Assembly (NCBI GenBank): GCA_963675135.1
Contig: OY776123.1
Coordinates: 89,005,596-89,069,595 of the forward strand
Source of the DNA: Galeopsis tetrahit
Taxonomy: Eukaryota > Streptophyta > Magnoliopsida > Lamiales > Lamiaceae
Direction of reading: 5' to 3'
Length of the DNA stretch: 64,000 nt
Shown: piece by piece, positions 43,171-56,900 of the stretch
How the letters are laid out: the number at the start of each line of letters is the position of its first letter
Position numbering within the stretch: position 1 is the stretch's first letter
Notes under the pieces: model-generated
Seen by the model: only the letters and a program-made list of their open reading frames with translations
The model's database searches: none
Told to the model about the DNA's origin: nothing
Made by a program: the position numbers and the translations under genes

Positions 43171-44599
43171 TTTCATATAAGTGTTTCTCTTTATTTTTAC
43201 CTATTTTTAATTTTTTTTTCAAATAGTATTTATTTTCTAAACAAAAGAGACTTTTTACAAATAATTTTATTTGAGTTTTGCACAAATTGAGATTAATAAA
43301 GTCAAGGTGACGACTTATTCCAATAAAAAGTAGTAGTATATGAAAATTAAAGGACCGTGACGTGACGACTTCTTCTACCTTTTGTTTCTTCTTTTCAAAT
43401 GACAACACCTGACTTAACAAACAACTGGGTCTAAGTGTCTAACTATATTATCGAGTCATTTTTGTGTGTACTCAATTGTGTAATTCAATTAAATATAATT
43501 GAGCTTCAATTTTTATTTAATTTTAATATAATGAATTGAAAATATAATTGAACAATTTAAATATATTTAAACTATCTAAAATTTAATTATATTTATTCAT
43601 TCAATTGTATACAAAAATTTGTCGACTACTCTTGTTTCAGAGCATTAGAGCAGTTGCAAGTCCCAATGACCATTCAAAGAGGATGTTGAAACATTGAATG
43701 AACACTTTGACTAACAAATGAACCAAGAGTTGATTATTAAACGCCCATAATTATGGAAATTATCATCTAATGTTGTGGGAGGGGGAACTGGAAAAAAAAA
43801 AAAAAAAAAGTCATTTTCTAATTCGGTAATGAATTGTGTGAAACGATTTCACACATGTGATAAATTTATATACGACTCATATGTTATACCTAGTCTTCAC
43901 GAGTTTTCACATTTTTTTTTTAAGTTGTCTAGTTAAGAGGGCGCCCAACTAATATATCAACGATACCATAGAATCAATTAAGATCGATCAATTGTTAAAG
44001 GATCAAAGACAGTTCGTCAATGCCACATCGTCAATTCTGCTCAACCACACTCAAAGGTCAATGAGCCCATCCTATGTGGCTGCGCGCCCACTTGGAACAA
44101 ACAAGTACCTCGACTAAAAAGACTTCTACATATGTAATTTTATTCTACGTGTTAGTGGGATATTCAAGTTAACTCGTCTGTCAAGCACTTAGTAGTGAGT
44201 CATCAAATTTATTGGTCAAATTCTAAATTATATATAAAATCTTATTCAAATTATATTTAAAAATAAAATAAAGTATATATAAATGTTAAAACAACGTTCT
44301 GTCTCACATATGAGACCGTCTTACATTAGTTACATAAAATTTCCACTTTAAAATATAGGAGTAGTTGTCACTTTAAAATATAGGAGTAGTTGTGTTTGTT
44401 TTCCATCTCTCTAAAATTAAGTCATTTTCATAATAAAATATTATGTGCATCTTGTGTACCATAAGAATATTACTTATAAAAATAATGCTATTAATTATGA
44501 GAATGAATATTATTGCTATGGATATGAATGATTAACAAGAATCTATCTCGCCCCCAACTAAATTCGTAATATACTTAGTTAATTAATTTAAATTTAAGG
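43171..44599. other. Intergenic spacer
   Basis: AT-rich, no gene. A 26-27-bp unit with CACTTTAAAATATAGGAGTA is tandemly duplicated at 44343-44396. A less AT-rich stretch at 43940-44170 has no recognised coding content. Confidence 0.5.
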
Positions 44600-44841
44600 T
44601 CAAAATTCGTGGTCAAACTCAGGTTAACGCGAATAAATGCGAATTAAACTTAATTAAAATATTCTGAACACTTAATTTTTAGGGCGAATTTGCCATAATT
44701 TTTTGACAGGTAGTAAGTAGTACATTTTTGGTCTTATAGTAGTAATATTTTGCCTCGTAGTATCAATATATTGATACCCACATTTTTTAAAAAATTTTAA
44801 TTAGATATATTTCATGTATAAAATATTTCAGATAAATGTTA
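44600..44841. repeat. Third copy of the dispersed repeat, uninterrupted MULE site
   Basis: Carries AACACTTAATTTTTAGGGCG and TTTTTGGTCTTATAGTAGTA, matching 39050-39140. It continues through TTTTAATTAGATATATTTCA (44796-44815), which matches both flanks of the MULE joined at one TATCAAATA-like copy. Confidence 0.75.
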
Positions 44842-44867
44842 ATAACATAATTTGTACTCGTATTATG

Positions 44868-45318
44868 CAAGGATGAAAATATCGGTATCGGTAGAAATAT
44901 CGAGACCTTAAATTTATGGAAATATCAATGGATATATCGATATCGAATATCGATATCGGTAAATTTTAAAAATTGTAAAAATTTAATAACAAGCCTTTAG
45001 TACATAAAATCAACAAAATAATTTGAATACATTTTATATTAGTGATAAATTTATATAAAATATAATATACAATGTTATTTCGTATGACATTTATCGATAT
45101 TTTTCAAAATTTATCGACATTTTCTCGATATTTTTCGATATTTTCTCAATATTTTTCGATATTAGGCTCGATATTGTTATTGTTATTGTCTACCGATATT
45201 TATCGACATTTTCAATTTTTTTATAAATATCGTGGAAATATCGATTCTTCCCAATATCGATATCGGTGACCCCAAAAAATAGATATATCGAGGATATTTC
45301 CGGATATTTTCATCCTTG
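44868..45318. mobile_element. hAT-type MITE upstream of receptor kinase A
   Basis: Perfect 16-bp inverted ends CAAGGATGAAAATATC. Identical 8-bp flanks GTATTATG at 44860-44867 and 45319-45326. The interior is dominated by ATCGATATCG and ATATTTTTCGATATT phrases in both orientations. 451 bp, non-coding; the ORF at 45072 is repeat translation. It ends about 400 bp before the kinase A start codon. Confidence 0.88.
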
Positions 45319-45326
45319 GTATTATG

Positions 45327-45719
45327 CAATTGAATACATGCAAGTTAGACTCGATATTAAATTACTCATAGACTAGTTGAGTAAAATTACGAAATTAGGC
45401 ACTGGAAAATTCTCATCTCGAACATTCAAATTACGCAGGCACAATAAATAACTGTATTAACAAAAAAAAAAAAAAAAAAAAGTGCAAGTAAAAACATGTA
45501 CGGACAACTTAATTCGTAATCTTATGCGTCTAATTATGATTATTCAAAGCATGCAGTTGGATAATTATAATTCCGTCTCTTTCAACTGCGGTTTTGGTTT
45601 CACAACTCAGCCGACTCAAAATGGCAGAATTGCATATAAATTGCTCAAGATTTTAGCACTAGACCCACAATCTTTTGGTTAAATTAAGTCCCATAGTGTA
45701 AAATTACTAAAAAATCTTG
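45327..45719 (+). promoter_or_regulatory. 5' flank of receptor kinase A
   Basis: Presumed promoter and leader between the hAT MITE and the ATG. An A run lies at 45461-45481. No clear TATA box could be singled out, so this is assigned by position only. Confidence 0.35.
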
Positions 45720-48700
45720 ATGGTTTTCACTAGAACTGTGTATCTTTTCTGGGTTCTTGCGGTTTGTTGTGTTGGGTTTTTGAGGTTAATTGAGTCGCAG
45801 GTGCCGCAGGATGAAGGTATGTTTGTTTTGGGAAGCAAAATTTAATTTAAATGAAATGTTTGGTGATGAGTTAATAGTAAGAAAGATTGATTGTAGAGCT
45901 TGTTTTCTTGATTTAAGAGAGTAATCTCTAGTGGGTTCTTGAAATTTCTAGTATAATCTGTTTTCACAGGGGGGAACTTATAAATGTTGAATTTGTGTGG
46001 GCTCAATGGAGAATGACTTCAAACTTTTGCTAAACTAGGCTAATTTTATGATGTAGTTTGTTAGTTTGTATAAGAAAGATTGATTGTAGAGCTTGTTTTC
46101 TTGATTTAAGAGAGTAATCTCTAGTGGGTTCTTGAAATTTCTAGTATAATCTGTTTTCACAGGGGGGAACTTTAAATGTTGAATTTGTGTGGGCTCAATG
46201 ATGAATGACTGCAAACTTTTGCTAAACTAGGCTAATTTTATGATGTAGTTTGTTAGTTTGTATAAGAAAGATTGATTGTAGAACTTGTTTTCTTGATTTA
46301 AGAGAGTAATCTCTAGTGGGTTCTTGAAATTTCTAGTGTAATCTGTTTTCACAGGGGGGGACTTATAAATGTTGAATTTGTGTGGGCTCAATGAAGAATG
46401 ACTGCAAACTTTTGCTAAACTAGACTAATTTTATGATGTAGTTTGTTAGTTTGTATAAGAAAGTTACGAAATCGAGTTATTTCACCTAAATAAGTTCTAC
46501 TTTGTTGTTTGCACAATTAGTATATTCATGGTTTAAGCATGAAAATTTGGGAATGTGCCGAAATACGAAGAATTCTTGAGTTCAGAACAGTTGCTCTCTC
46601 TGCCTTATCTTTTGCATTTGTGGGTTGATTTGGTGTTTTTTGTCATTAGTTGATGCGCTTCATCAGATAGCTACTGAGATGGGTGCAACATCCTCGAAAT
46701 TTGATGCTGATTCGTGCGAGTTTGAAATAGTTGGGGTCTCACCAACTCCTCCTAGTGGCTATGAAGGTTACGTCGAATGTAATTGCAACTTTAACAACAA
46801 CACTCTCTGTCATGTCACAAAAATGTAAGGCTTTTTTGTTCTTGTCACAACTTTCTGCATTTTATATGTTCGTGTTCAATAGAGATACAACTACATTTTT
46901 CATGAGTTTATTCATGTTGACTTATTGCAGTGTGATTAAGAGTTATGATCTTCCTGGAATCCTTCCACTGTCAATCACAAAGCTGCCGTACCTTGAAGAT
47001 ATGTAAGAACCGACTTCTAATAACAGTGTGACAAGTGAATTCTTCTAAAACCAGGCTTGATTAACCGAATTGGATTAATGTTTTTTTTTAATCTCCAGTG
47101 ATTTTGCCTACAATCTCTTGAGTGGTACAATTCCAAAAGAATGGGCTTCGACAAAGCTTAATTTCATGTATGGTTTATTCACGCATATTGCTTTGCTTTA
47201 AAATACATCCTTTGTTTCTCCAAGCACTAACAATGTTGCCTGAACTTTCCCACAGCTCAGTCCTCGTAAACCGTTTATCAGGCCAAATACCAAAGGAATT
47301 GGGAAACATTACCAACCTTACATACCTGTAGGTATCATTTTAATTTTCTCTATTCGTACACTAGCAAAGTAACATAGGGTCATAAATAAATGAAATCATC
47401 AAGAGAGTAATTTTCTCCAAGCACGTAGTCGATATTTTCCTATATTTTTATAAATAAAATGATGAACAATGTGTCTTATTTTACACTATTATGAGCTTTA
47501 ATCAGGAACCTTGAAGGAAATCAATTTTCAGGCGCTATTCCTCCCGAGATTGGAAAGTTGACAAGTTTAAAGATTCTGTAAGATCTCTTCTTTGAGCTAT
47601 ATTATTTACTTCCTAAACTTGAAATATGATGCTTAAACTTGAAATATTATTTGCTGCATTGTCGATTGAATTGCAGGATCTTGTCGTCCAACCAACTAAC
47701 TGGGAGATTGCCCGCATCACTTTCAAATTTAACCAACTTAAGTGACTTGTAAGCACTTATACTATCTTCTCCAACATAACCTTTTTGGTTTAATCTGGTG
47801 CATTCAACAGTTCCCTTTCTCATTGCAGTAGGATAAATGACAACAACCTAAGTGGACCCATACCCGAATTTATTACGAACTGGCAACAGCTTACGAAATT
47901 GTAAGATCTCTATATACCTAAATTGCAGGGGTATGATTATTAGTTTCCTTAATCTTCTTCTAACATTCTTTTTCTGAATTTTTTATGAAGAGAAATGTTT
48001 GCAAGTGGACTAGAGAGCCCCATTCCCTTAAACATATCTCTTCTGAACATGTTACAATACTTGTAAGTTGACAACATTCCTATGCTTGGTGGTATTCATC
48101 TATTAAACCGTCCATTGGTATTTCTTTAGCTCTTTAACTGTGTATGCAGGAGAATCAGTGACCTAAAAGGCCCGGCCCAGGAATTTCCAGTGCTAAGGAG
48201 CTCACCGGGCCTAATATCATTGTATGCTGAATAACCCTGCTTATAGAAAGGCTTACTGGTCATTCCCTCTATTGATTACCTAATAAATACTAATATGGAT
48301 TCTTGTTGGATATAGGATACTGAGAAACTGCAACATTACTGGAGGAATTCCTCCATATGTTTGGAGGCTTAGAGTTTTGGAGATGTTGTAAGTAACCTAA
48401 CTACTTCAGAATAAGTATCATGATTTTCAAGTAGCTATGTTTGATGGTTGTTTATTGGCTAATTGATGTGTTGGCTTCCCCCACCCCCTTCCCATTAATA
48501 AATTTTATCGAATTTTTTAGATTGAAATCACATAGTAACTTTTAGCTTCTTTTGAGCTTCACAAATATATTGACTGCAACTGTTCTGTGCCAAGTGCTTA
48601 AATGCAGACTGGAACTGTTTATTTTGATGCATCATAACAAATCTTGTGCGTATAATGTGTTACTGCAACGTATTGTCTGTAATATTTCCAGGGACGTCAG

Positions 48701-51700
48701 CTTCAATAGGTTAGTGGGGGAGATTCCAAGTCACGTTGCAAGAAATCTGAAACTTGTGTTAGTGCAAATTTCAATATTTTCAGTTCATTATTGTCTTCTC
48801 ATGCAGTCTCTTTGTTTGGCTTCTAAATGCGTGTTCGTCAACAGGTATTTGACTGGCAACAATCTGAGTGGAACAATACCTGATGCACTCTTGAAGGATG
48901 GAAGCAATGTGTATGTTATGTCTCCATATAATTATTTTCATAACCCTTGCTTATTTTATCTTCTAACATATAGCTTTACTGATTCTGTGCAGTGATCTCT
49001 CCTACAACAATTTTACTTTGCAAGGCCCTGATGAACCTGCTTGTCGAGCTGACACGTTAGAAAAGCCATTAGATTTTCCCTAAATATAGCATCAACTTCC
49101 AATCTTGTGTTCATAATAACATTTTTTTCGTATTTTTTCCATAGCAGGACTCGCAGTATAAATTTGTTCAAGAGCTCAGCTACACAGAGCACATTGTAAG
49201 TCACACTTTACCTATCTGCTTTTTTATAAAATCATTAATGAGAGATCAAGTTAGTTGTATGCATATTTTAATTTCTCATGCTTACAACTTTTGTGTTTAA
49301 CCTTCAACAGACAACGAATACTTCCTTGTACCAAAGATGTTGTCTGCCCTAAATGTAAGTGTTCTATTTCCTTTCTTCCTCTGGACACTAAATAAATTTG
49401 GTCTATATTTGTTCAAATTTAAGTACCTATAAGATAAAGTTTGGTAGTTAAGTAGTTTATGTGAATACCTCTGGTTTTGCAATATCCTACAAAATCTTGG
49501 TAAAAAACAACACACATTAAAGCATCCACTTCATGTCAGCACTTTGAAACTAAAATGGCGCATTGCTTCCTTTTCCATTACAAATTCAATGCTCCATTCA
49601 TCTCCTTGCTCAAATGTCTCTTTTCATGTCTGAAACTAAGTTTGCTAAAGTTCCTTTTCATTTTTTACTTTTTCCTTTAGTTTTTAAGGTTGTACAGCTT
49701 CTATAATTACTCTCCACATTTTATGCAGAACTCGTAACCAAGTATGTTGTTATGTTTGCCTCTGGCAGATAAATGTTCATTACATGTTAATTGCGGTGGA
49801 AATGATTTGCCCGTCAAAGAAACCAATAAAAAAGTTATATATGAAGGAGATGGAGGTGATCCTAAAAGATTTTTAAGCAGAAACTACTGGGGCTTCACTA
49901 GCACCGGCGATTTCTTAGACGAACCTCGTTTTCAAGATTCAAGAATTATCAAAGCTCCACCTCAGGCGACCCTCCCTGATTTGTACAATTCTGCTCGCCT
50001 CAGCCCCGTTTCGCTTTCTTATTTCCATTATTGCTTGGAAAATGGGGTTTATAATGTAAGCCTGCACTTTGCGGAGATACTTTTCACAAATGACAACAGC
50101 ACATATTACAGTCTTGGAAGGCGGATGTTTGATATTTACATTCAGGTTGTTTCTTTATGGATAAAACTCATTGAAATAATTGGACACTTTAGTGTTTATC
50201 TGATCGTGTTTCTATATCAGGAGATATTAGTATGGAGAGATTTTAACATTGAAGATGAGGCTCGTGGTGCCCAAAAGCCTGTAGTAAGATATTTTAATGC
50301 CACAGTGGGAGATGGTACATTGGAGATTCGATTTTACTGGGCTGGTAGAGGAACTACGCGGATTCCAAACAGAGGAGATTATGGTTCTCTTATATCAGCT
50401 ATTTCTGTTGATCCAAGTGAGCACTTTCAATAGTTATGTTTTCTATGCATCAGTTTTCTATCTTCTTTACTTGAAAACATGGTCTCATGCTAAGGCTTTC
50501 GGTGTAATGACTTTGGCCCTAAAGTCTCGGTGCAAATCTTTTTCTCGAAATTCAGCATAGCAATTGAAACTATTGTTGGAAATCTCTTGCAAAGTCAGGA
50601 TGTCTTTAATTGCATGTTTTTTCTTTTTATTTGGCTTGCATTTAAGAGTATCGGATAATATCTTTGAAGCTGAAGATTTGTTTTCCTACATCTTTTTGTT
50701 CCCAGTTTTTATTTGTCTGTTTATTTCTTCTGCAGCCTTTAAAGTTTGTACAAGTGGAAACAAGAAGAATGTAACTGCTTATATCATAGCTTCAGTTTTG
50801 GCAGTGTGTGTTATAGTCTTGATATTGGGCGTCCTTTGGTGGAAAGGTTTCTTCGGTGACAGAAAACGAGCTGGAAAAGGTACCGTATTCAGTTTTCTAA
50901 ATAGAGAAGTATGAATCTCAATTCATTAGCTGTAAATTTTGGTTAGATTTTTCATTGCATTTCATATGTGGGCCAAGCTTTTCAACATTTTTCCTGGATT
51001 TTTTTACTAATAGGCATTTAGTAATGCTGATTTATTTAATGTGGAAAATAAAAACAATCTGTATGTTGATGTGGTGGTGCTCTATACACATCAAAAGGCT
51101 CGTGTCTTCTGTCTTTGAGAACATCTGCAAATTGCAAGTAATGGCTCATTTTGTGCTTTTTCTGGACAGATTTTGAGGGCCTTGAATTGCAAACGGTTGC
51201 TTTTACTCTGAAACAAATTAGAGCTGCTACTAACAACTTTGATGCTGCAAACAAAATTGGAGAAGGTGGTTTCGGTTCAGTATACAAGGTGATGATGTTG
51301 TTACTGAAATATTTCTGTTGCGTCTTTTTTTTTTTGTGGTTCCTATTTTCTGATAGTCAAACTGGTGCAGGGTGTACTACCTGATGGTACCGTAATTGCT
51401 GTAAAGCAGCTCTCGTCTAAATCAAGACAAGGAAACCGTGAATTCCTAAACGAGATTGGCATGATATCTTGTTTACAACACCCAAATCTTGTGAAGCTAC
51501 ATGGGTGCTGTATTGAAGGCGATCAGTTGCTTGTGGTATACGAGTACATGGAAAACAACAGCCTTGCCCATTTTTTGTTTGGTAATTTTCTTTTCTTCAA
51601 ACATGACCTTATATCTTTGCTTATTCAATCAATGATTATAGCTACTCGGTCATTATTCAGAATCCAATTCAAAAGAAAGCCAATTGATACTAGACTGGCC

Positions 51701-52600
51701 TACAAGATTCCATATCTGCATTGGGATTGCACGAGGATTAGCTTTTCTCCACGATGAATCAAGATTGAAAATTGTTCATCGTGACATTAAAGCCACTAAC
51801 GTGCTTCTAGATAAAGATCTCAATCCTAAAATATCAGATTTTGGGTTGGCCAGGCTGAATGAAGACGAGAAGACGCATATTAGCACCAAAGTTGCTGGAA
51901 CAATGTGAGTAATTAGTTCATCTCGTTACGTCTGAATCCTTTGCCTTGACTTCTCATTAACAACATTACTCGTTGCAGAGGATATATGGCACCTGAATAT
52001 GCATTATGGGGTTATCTCACCGATAAAGCAGACGTATACAGCTTTGGAGTCGTGCTTTTGGAAATCGTTAGTGGAAAAAGCAACAACAACTACATGCCCA
52101 GTCACAATTTTGTTTGCCTACTCGATTGGGTACCACTTTTCTTTACTTCATTACTAGCTCTTGAACCCCACATATTACGTAATGTGATTCTTAAACAGAG
52201 CGTATATCTTATCGTACTGCAGGCTAATCACTTGAATGAAAGTAAAAACATCGAAGAACTGATTGATCCAAGATTGGTTTCTCATGCCAAGAGAGATGAA
52301 ATAGAGAGGGTAGTTAAGATAGCTGTCCAGTGCACAAATGCAACTCCGTCTGTAAGGCCGACCATGTCTGAAGTCGTGCAGATGCTTGAAGGAAAAACGG
52401 AGATTCCAGACGTAATAATGGATGGAAGCCCGTATACTAACGACGTGAGATTCAAAGCCATGAAAGACTTCCACAACGAAAGACGAAAACAGAGTTCTGC
52501 ATGGAGTGAATCTCAGATTTCAACGGCTGTAGGAACTGGTGCAGCTTATACTTCATCCACTTCCACTTTTACTGGAATCAGTAGAGATTCTATACCATAG
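45720..52600 (+). CDS. LRR-malectin receptor-like kinase A (LRR-VIII-2 type)
   Basis: 24 exons, CDS 3024 nt, 1007 residues. Exons: 45720-45816, 46650-46824, 46931-47002, 47099-47167, 47256-47327, 47506-47577, 47677-47748, 47829-47900, 47991-48062, 48150-48221, 48316-48387, 48692-48757, 48845-48910, 48993-49055, 49148-49195, 49311-49354, 49769-50145, 50221-50416, 50736-50879, 51170-51288, 51371-51581, 51661-51904, 51979-52129, 52223-52600. Order: signal peptide; N-terminal Cys-containing cap; about eleven LRRs, mostly one 66-72-nt exon per repeat; malectin domain (CSLHVNCGG onward, exons 17-18); transmembrane helix (exon 19); kinase. Kinase motifs are intact: GEGGFGSVYK, AVKQL lysine, HRDIKATN (RD type), DFGLARL, APEYALWG. 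Resembles the Arabidopsis At1g53430/At1g07650 group, plasma-membrane sensors whose ligands are mostly unknown. Older paralogue of B and C. Confidence 0.93.
45881..46462. repeat. Three tandem 193-bp copies in kinase A intron 1
   Basis: Copies start at 45881, 46074 and 46266 with GAAAGATTGATTGTAGA and run to the same TTAGTTTGTATAA end. They are nearly identical (differences such as ATGGAGAATG, ATGATGAATG, ATGAAGAATG). Each contains CTGTTTTCACAGG, which resembles a 3' splice site. Confidence 0.95.
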
Positions 52601-53606
52601 ATAAATAGTGAATTTCATTTTTTGTAAGTTTGTATATTTGTGCTTAGTAGTTTATTTAATTATTTAAACACTTTTGGTAATGAAATGTGGTTTGTATTAT
52701 TGTATTGCCCAAGGATGTCGTCATGGAGTGGAGATATGATTTGCAAAATAATTTCTATGGTTTTTTTTATTAAAAAACCAAAAATTTGCTATGTTTACTA
52801 GACAAGACAAAATAAAGTATTTTTCATGGTCTAAATTTTATTTTTAATTATGTATCGTTTTAACTATTTTTTCCAATTAATCACCACAAAGACATCTAAG
52901 GAATCTTTTAACTATGACACACGGTGATGTGTCGATTTATTATTTTTACTTTGCAACGGTAATTTCTTGGCAAAGCTGCAGTTTCTTTCGGAAGGAAAAT
53001 GGATTTCAGCAAAGGCAACATTTTCCGTTTCCGGCAAATTCCAATGAACTTCCTGTTGGTTGAAGATGCTGCAAAAACATAGGCTTGTTCTGGCTCTCCT
53101 CTCTTGGTATGGTTTTTTTTCTTGATATTTTTTAAATCTTGATTCAAGAATCAACAATGTAGTTAAATTAATTTGTCTAGTATTCCATATTGATTCTGAT
53201 TTTCAGTCCTTTTGTCGGTATGAAGAAAAGGGGAGGGGGACAGGGTTTCACAGACTTTGTTTTCGTTGTGCAATTGCTTACTTGTTTTGGGCACTTATTA
53301 ATTTTGTACATTACTTGCAATGAATAGGTGGAAAGGACGAAAGGTGTTTGTGGAATTGTGGTCCCAAGTTTCTGTGGCGCAAGTTACTGATATTTCTAAC
53401 TGAGTCCTTTTCTCTCTTGTTTCCACCTAGAAATTTAATGATACTTGCTTTCTTTTTTAATCAATATTGTTCAAGAGTGTGATTTGAGTATTGGCTGTTT
53501 TATGAACACATTAGGGGTGTTGGGATACTTCAGTCTGAAAAATTGGTAATAAGTGAAGGTTACTTCTAATCTAGTATGTGTCATTTGTGAACCATGGTAA
53601 AAATTA
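52601..53606. other. Spacer between kinases A and B
   Basis: Contains the kinase A 3' UTR. Overlapping minus-strand ORFs at 52908-53157 have no recognised motif. From about 53175 (TATTGATTCTGATTTTCAG) the sequence is paralleled at about 61035 upstream of kinase C, marking the left side of the B/C duplication unit. Confidence 0.5.
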
Positions 53607-53834
53607 CTCCCTCCGTCTCATAGTAATTTCCGTAGGTAGATTGACACGTATATTAAGACAGTGTAATAATGAGTGGAGTTTTGAGGGGTAATTTTGTAAA
53701 GTAATGGCATTTGTGTAAAATTGAGGATATTGTGAGGGTGGGGTTTATAAAGGATTTTCCATTTTAAGGGTGTGAAAGTTATTGTGGGACATCTTGAAAA
53801 GGAAAGTGTGAAAGTTATTGTGGGACGAAGGGAG
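53607..53834. mobile_element. Stowaway-like MITE upstream of kinase B
   Basis: Starts CTCCCTCCGTCTCATAGTAA and ends GTGGGACGAAGGGAG with TA on both sides (53605-53606 and 53835-53836). It matches the element at 15168-15457 in opposite orientation. Kinase C lacks it at the matching position. Confidence 0.8.
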
Positions 53835-53952
53835 TATATTACAGTGGTAATTCTTATCTTTCTTGGAATTTTCAGGAGTTTGCTGAAAGCCTGATTACTT
53901 GTTTAAAGTTATATACTGAATACCATCCTCAGAATGTATATTAGTTTCATGA

Positions 53953-56900
53953 ATGTCCCAGCCTAATGAATCTCATTCTAAGGGCAAGATGCCAACAGTT
54001 AATGTCTCAAGAAAATTTATAACTTTGATGTACACCTTAACAATATTTCTTTGTCTAGAAGCTGGAATTATTTTAGCACAAGGGAATCTACCAGTGGAGG
54101 AAAGTAAGATTCTTGTCCATTTTATTTTTTCCTTCTATGTGTATAGTTAGTATCGTTGATGTCTGTTGAATTATATCCAATAAACTTTAACTTGTTCTGA
54201 AACAACACATATGTTCTCTGCTCATTTTTCAATCTTGCAGAGAATGCTCTTCATGAAATAGCAAAGCAGTTGGGAAAAACGGATTGGGACTTCGACTTGA
54301 ATCCTTGTGATGGGAACCAGAACTGGAATACCTCGACACAAAGGATTGGCATGCCATTTTACAGTAATTCTGTTATTTGTAATTGTTCTTACCCTGATGC
54401 AGTGTGTCACGTAGAACAAATGTAAGTTTTCTTGCTGAAGAAATATTTCATTCCTTTTTACTCTTGAGTTGGCCTAGAAGTAGTTATTTTAGGCTTGATG
54501 TCTTGCTTGGTTTCAGTCTCTCCCCAATGACTTGATTTCTTTGTTATTCTATACTAGCAAATCCCTTCATGTGATTCAATATCAAATCTTTTCTTTGTTG
54601 TGTTTTCTATGGTTTTTGGTGCATGATTCACTGACAAAAAACATCTATTTTCTTGGTAACAGATCTCTAAGAGGACAGGATTTACCAGGTGTCCTACCAC
54701 CATCGTTGGCGAAGTTACCGTACCTTAAGCTGATGTATAAAAATATTCTGTTTTTTATTATCACTAGTACTAATATATTCATTTTCTTGATGAAGACATA
54801 TCTATTGGTTTCATTCAGTGACTTTAACCGCAACTACCTCAGTGGTACTATCCCTCCAGAATGGGCATCTATGAAATTGGAAAACATGTGAGTTTCATCT
54901 TCAACTTAACTTTGACATTTTTCTGCTATATTCCATTCTTAGTCTCATAAAGAATGGCATTTCTACAGGTCTATTAGTGTAAACCGCTTAACTGGGCCCA
55001 TACCGAAATATATGGGCAACATTACTACGCTTATGTATATGTGAGTTGTCTCTCAAGGCATGCACAAGCCTGCTTTTCATATTCCTATGATTAATTCAAG
55101 ATTTGAGTCTTAACTTTGAAGAGTATGGATTTTCAGGAGCCTAGAGACCAACCAGTTCAACGGGGCGGTTCCAGCAGAGCTGGGGAAGCTCACCAACTTA
55201 GTGAACCTGTTAAGACTTCTTTTTTTTTACATCCATGATAATGTAATAACTAATAAGTAATAGTAACTCTTTTTTTAAAAAAATGCAGGATTCTCAGCGC
55301 TAATAATCTCACTGGTGAGTTGCCTTTGGAATTGAATAATCTGAAGGAGCTGACAGAAGTGTAAGTACAGTAGTGTACTTCTTGACATGTAAAAGTGCAA
55401 CAATTTTTTAATAGTTTTGACAATTTATGTATCAATATTGCAGTAGGCTTAGCAGCAATAATTTCACGGGAAAGTTACCTAGTTTTCAGAGTTGGAAAAA
55501 ACTTGAAAAGTTGTAAGTTCTGATTAGATATATTTCCATAATGCAGTTTTACTTTTTTTTACCTTTATTTTTCCCTTGCTTGTGTATATGCATTACCACC
55601 AGAGAATTACAAGCCACTGGTTTTGATGGACCTATACCTTCTACCATATCGACCTCGACGAACTTAATTGAACTGTGAGTTATTTACCTTTTCAGACTAC
55701 TCTTCACATTAGCAAAGGTAGTGACTAATGTGATATCTCCACAGAAGGATCAGTGACTTGAATGTAGGAGCTTCAAAGTTTCCACAGATAAAAGGCATGT
55801 TAAAAATGAGCAAACTGTAAGTAAAAGTTGTATTCAGAATCATCATGAGAGTTTGATAATACCTTTGTTTGTTTGGGTATTTAATTCAGAAAATGTTCTG
55901 TGGATGCAGGATGTTTCGTAGCTGCAATATCTCAGGGAAAATTCCGGGTTATTTGGCAAATCTTCCAGAATTGAAGCATCTGTAACCCTATATTTTCTTA
56001 TTTCCTTTTTTATATACTATGTTTTTTATATGTTCTGTTTACTCTTATGTGAGGATAAATTGTTTATTTCTCTCATAGAGTGTTTGTTTTTGGCTTACAA
56101 TTATCTTTTGTTTTGGAGGATTTTAGAGTGAATTTTTCAATATCAAAGCCATTTTCTCTTGCATACTTTTTCTTTTTCCAACTCTCCTTCACATGGAAAC
56201 TGGTTTGGTCTCTCTTTGAACAGAAAAAAAACACACTATGTATTTTGTATCAACTCCCATTTAACACTCTAGCTGACATGATCAGCACATGCATGCGAAC
56301 AAAGAAATACTGTAAAACTATTGAGCTAAATCAAAACAGTATGATCTCGTGTCCTTTTTCTTTCTTTCTTTCTGTTTCTTACTTATCAAAATTATACTTT
56401 CGTCTTTATGGATTCCCATCTAATTGCCCTGAAGTTGATTGTTACACAAGTCTACTATGCATTGACAGGGATCTGAGTTTCAACAGATTGGAAGGAAAGA
56501 TTCCAGATCTTAAATTCCTGACAAAGCTAGAGAACATGTATGTATCTAAATATTCAGTCTTTGATAATTTTTGTATGATTATCTTGTGTTTTGTGTACTT
56601 GCTAAATTTATACTTTTTAATTAGGTATCTGACTGGTAACTCTCTCAGTGGACCCATTGAAGATTGGATAATAAAGAAAAATCCTAATCAGTATGTCAAT
56701 TTATTGTTCCCTGCAGCTTCAAAATGGTGATTTATCACTATAACCTAGTGAATCTCTGTTTTTTCTTTTACTTAAATAAGTAGTAGCTCACTGTTGTTGT
56801 TTTTTCAGAAGTTGGTTTTCTTTATTTCTTTATCAGGATTTTAAATTTTCTGATTTTTGTATAATGAACTGTACGGTATAAACTGGGGCCTTTGAGATTT

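Noticed and set aside
52908..53157. Overlapping minus ORFs between kinases A and B
   Set aside because: Two frames over the same DNA, Lys/Arg-rich, with no motif; most likely non-coding flank.
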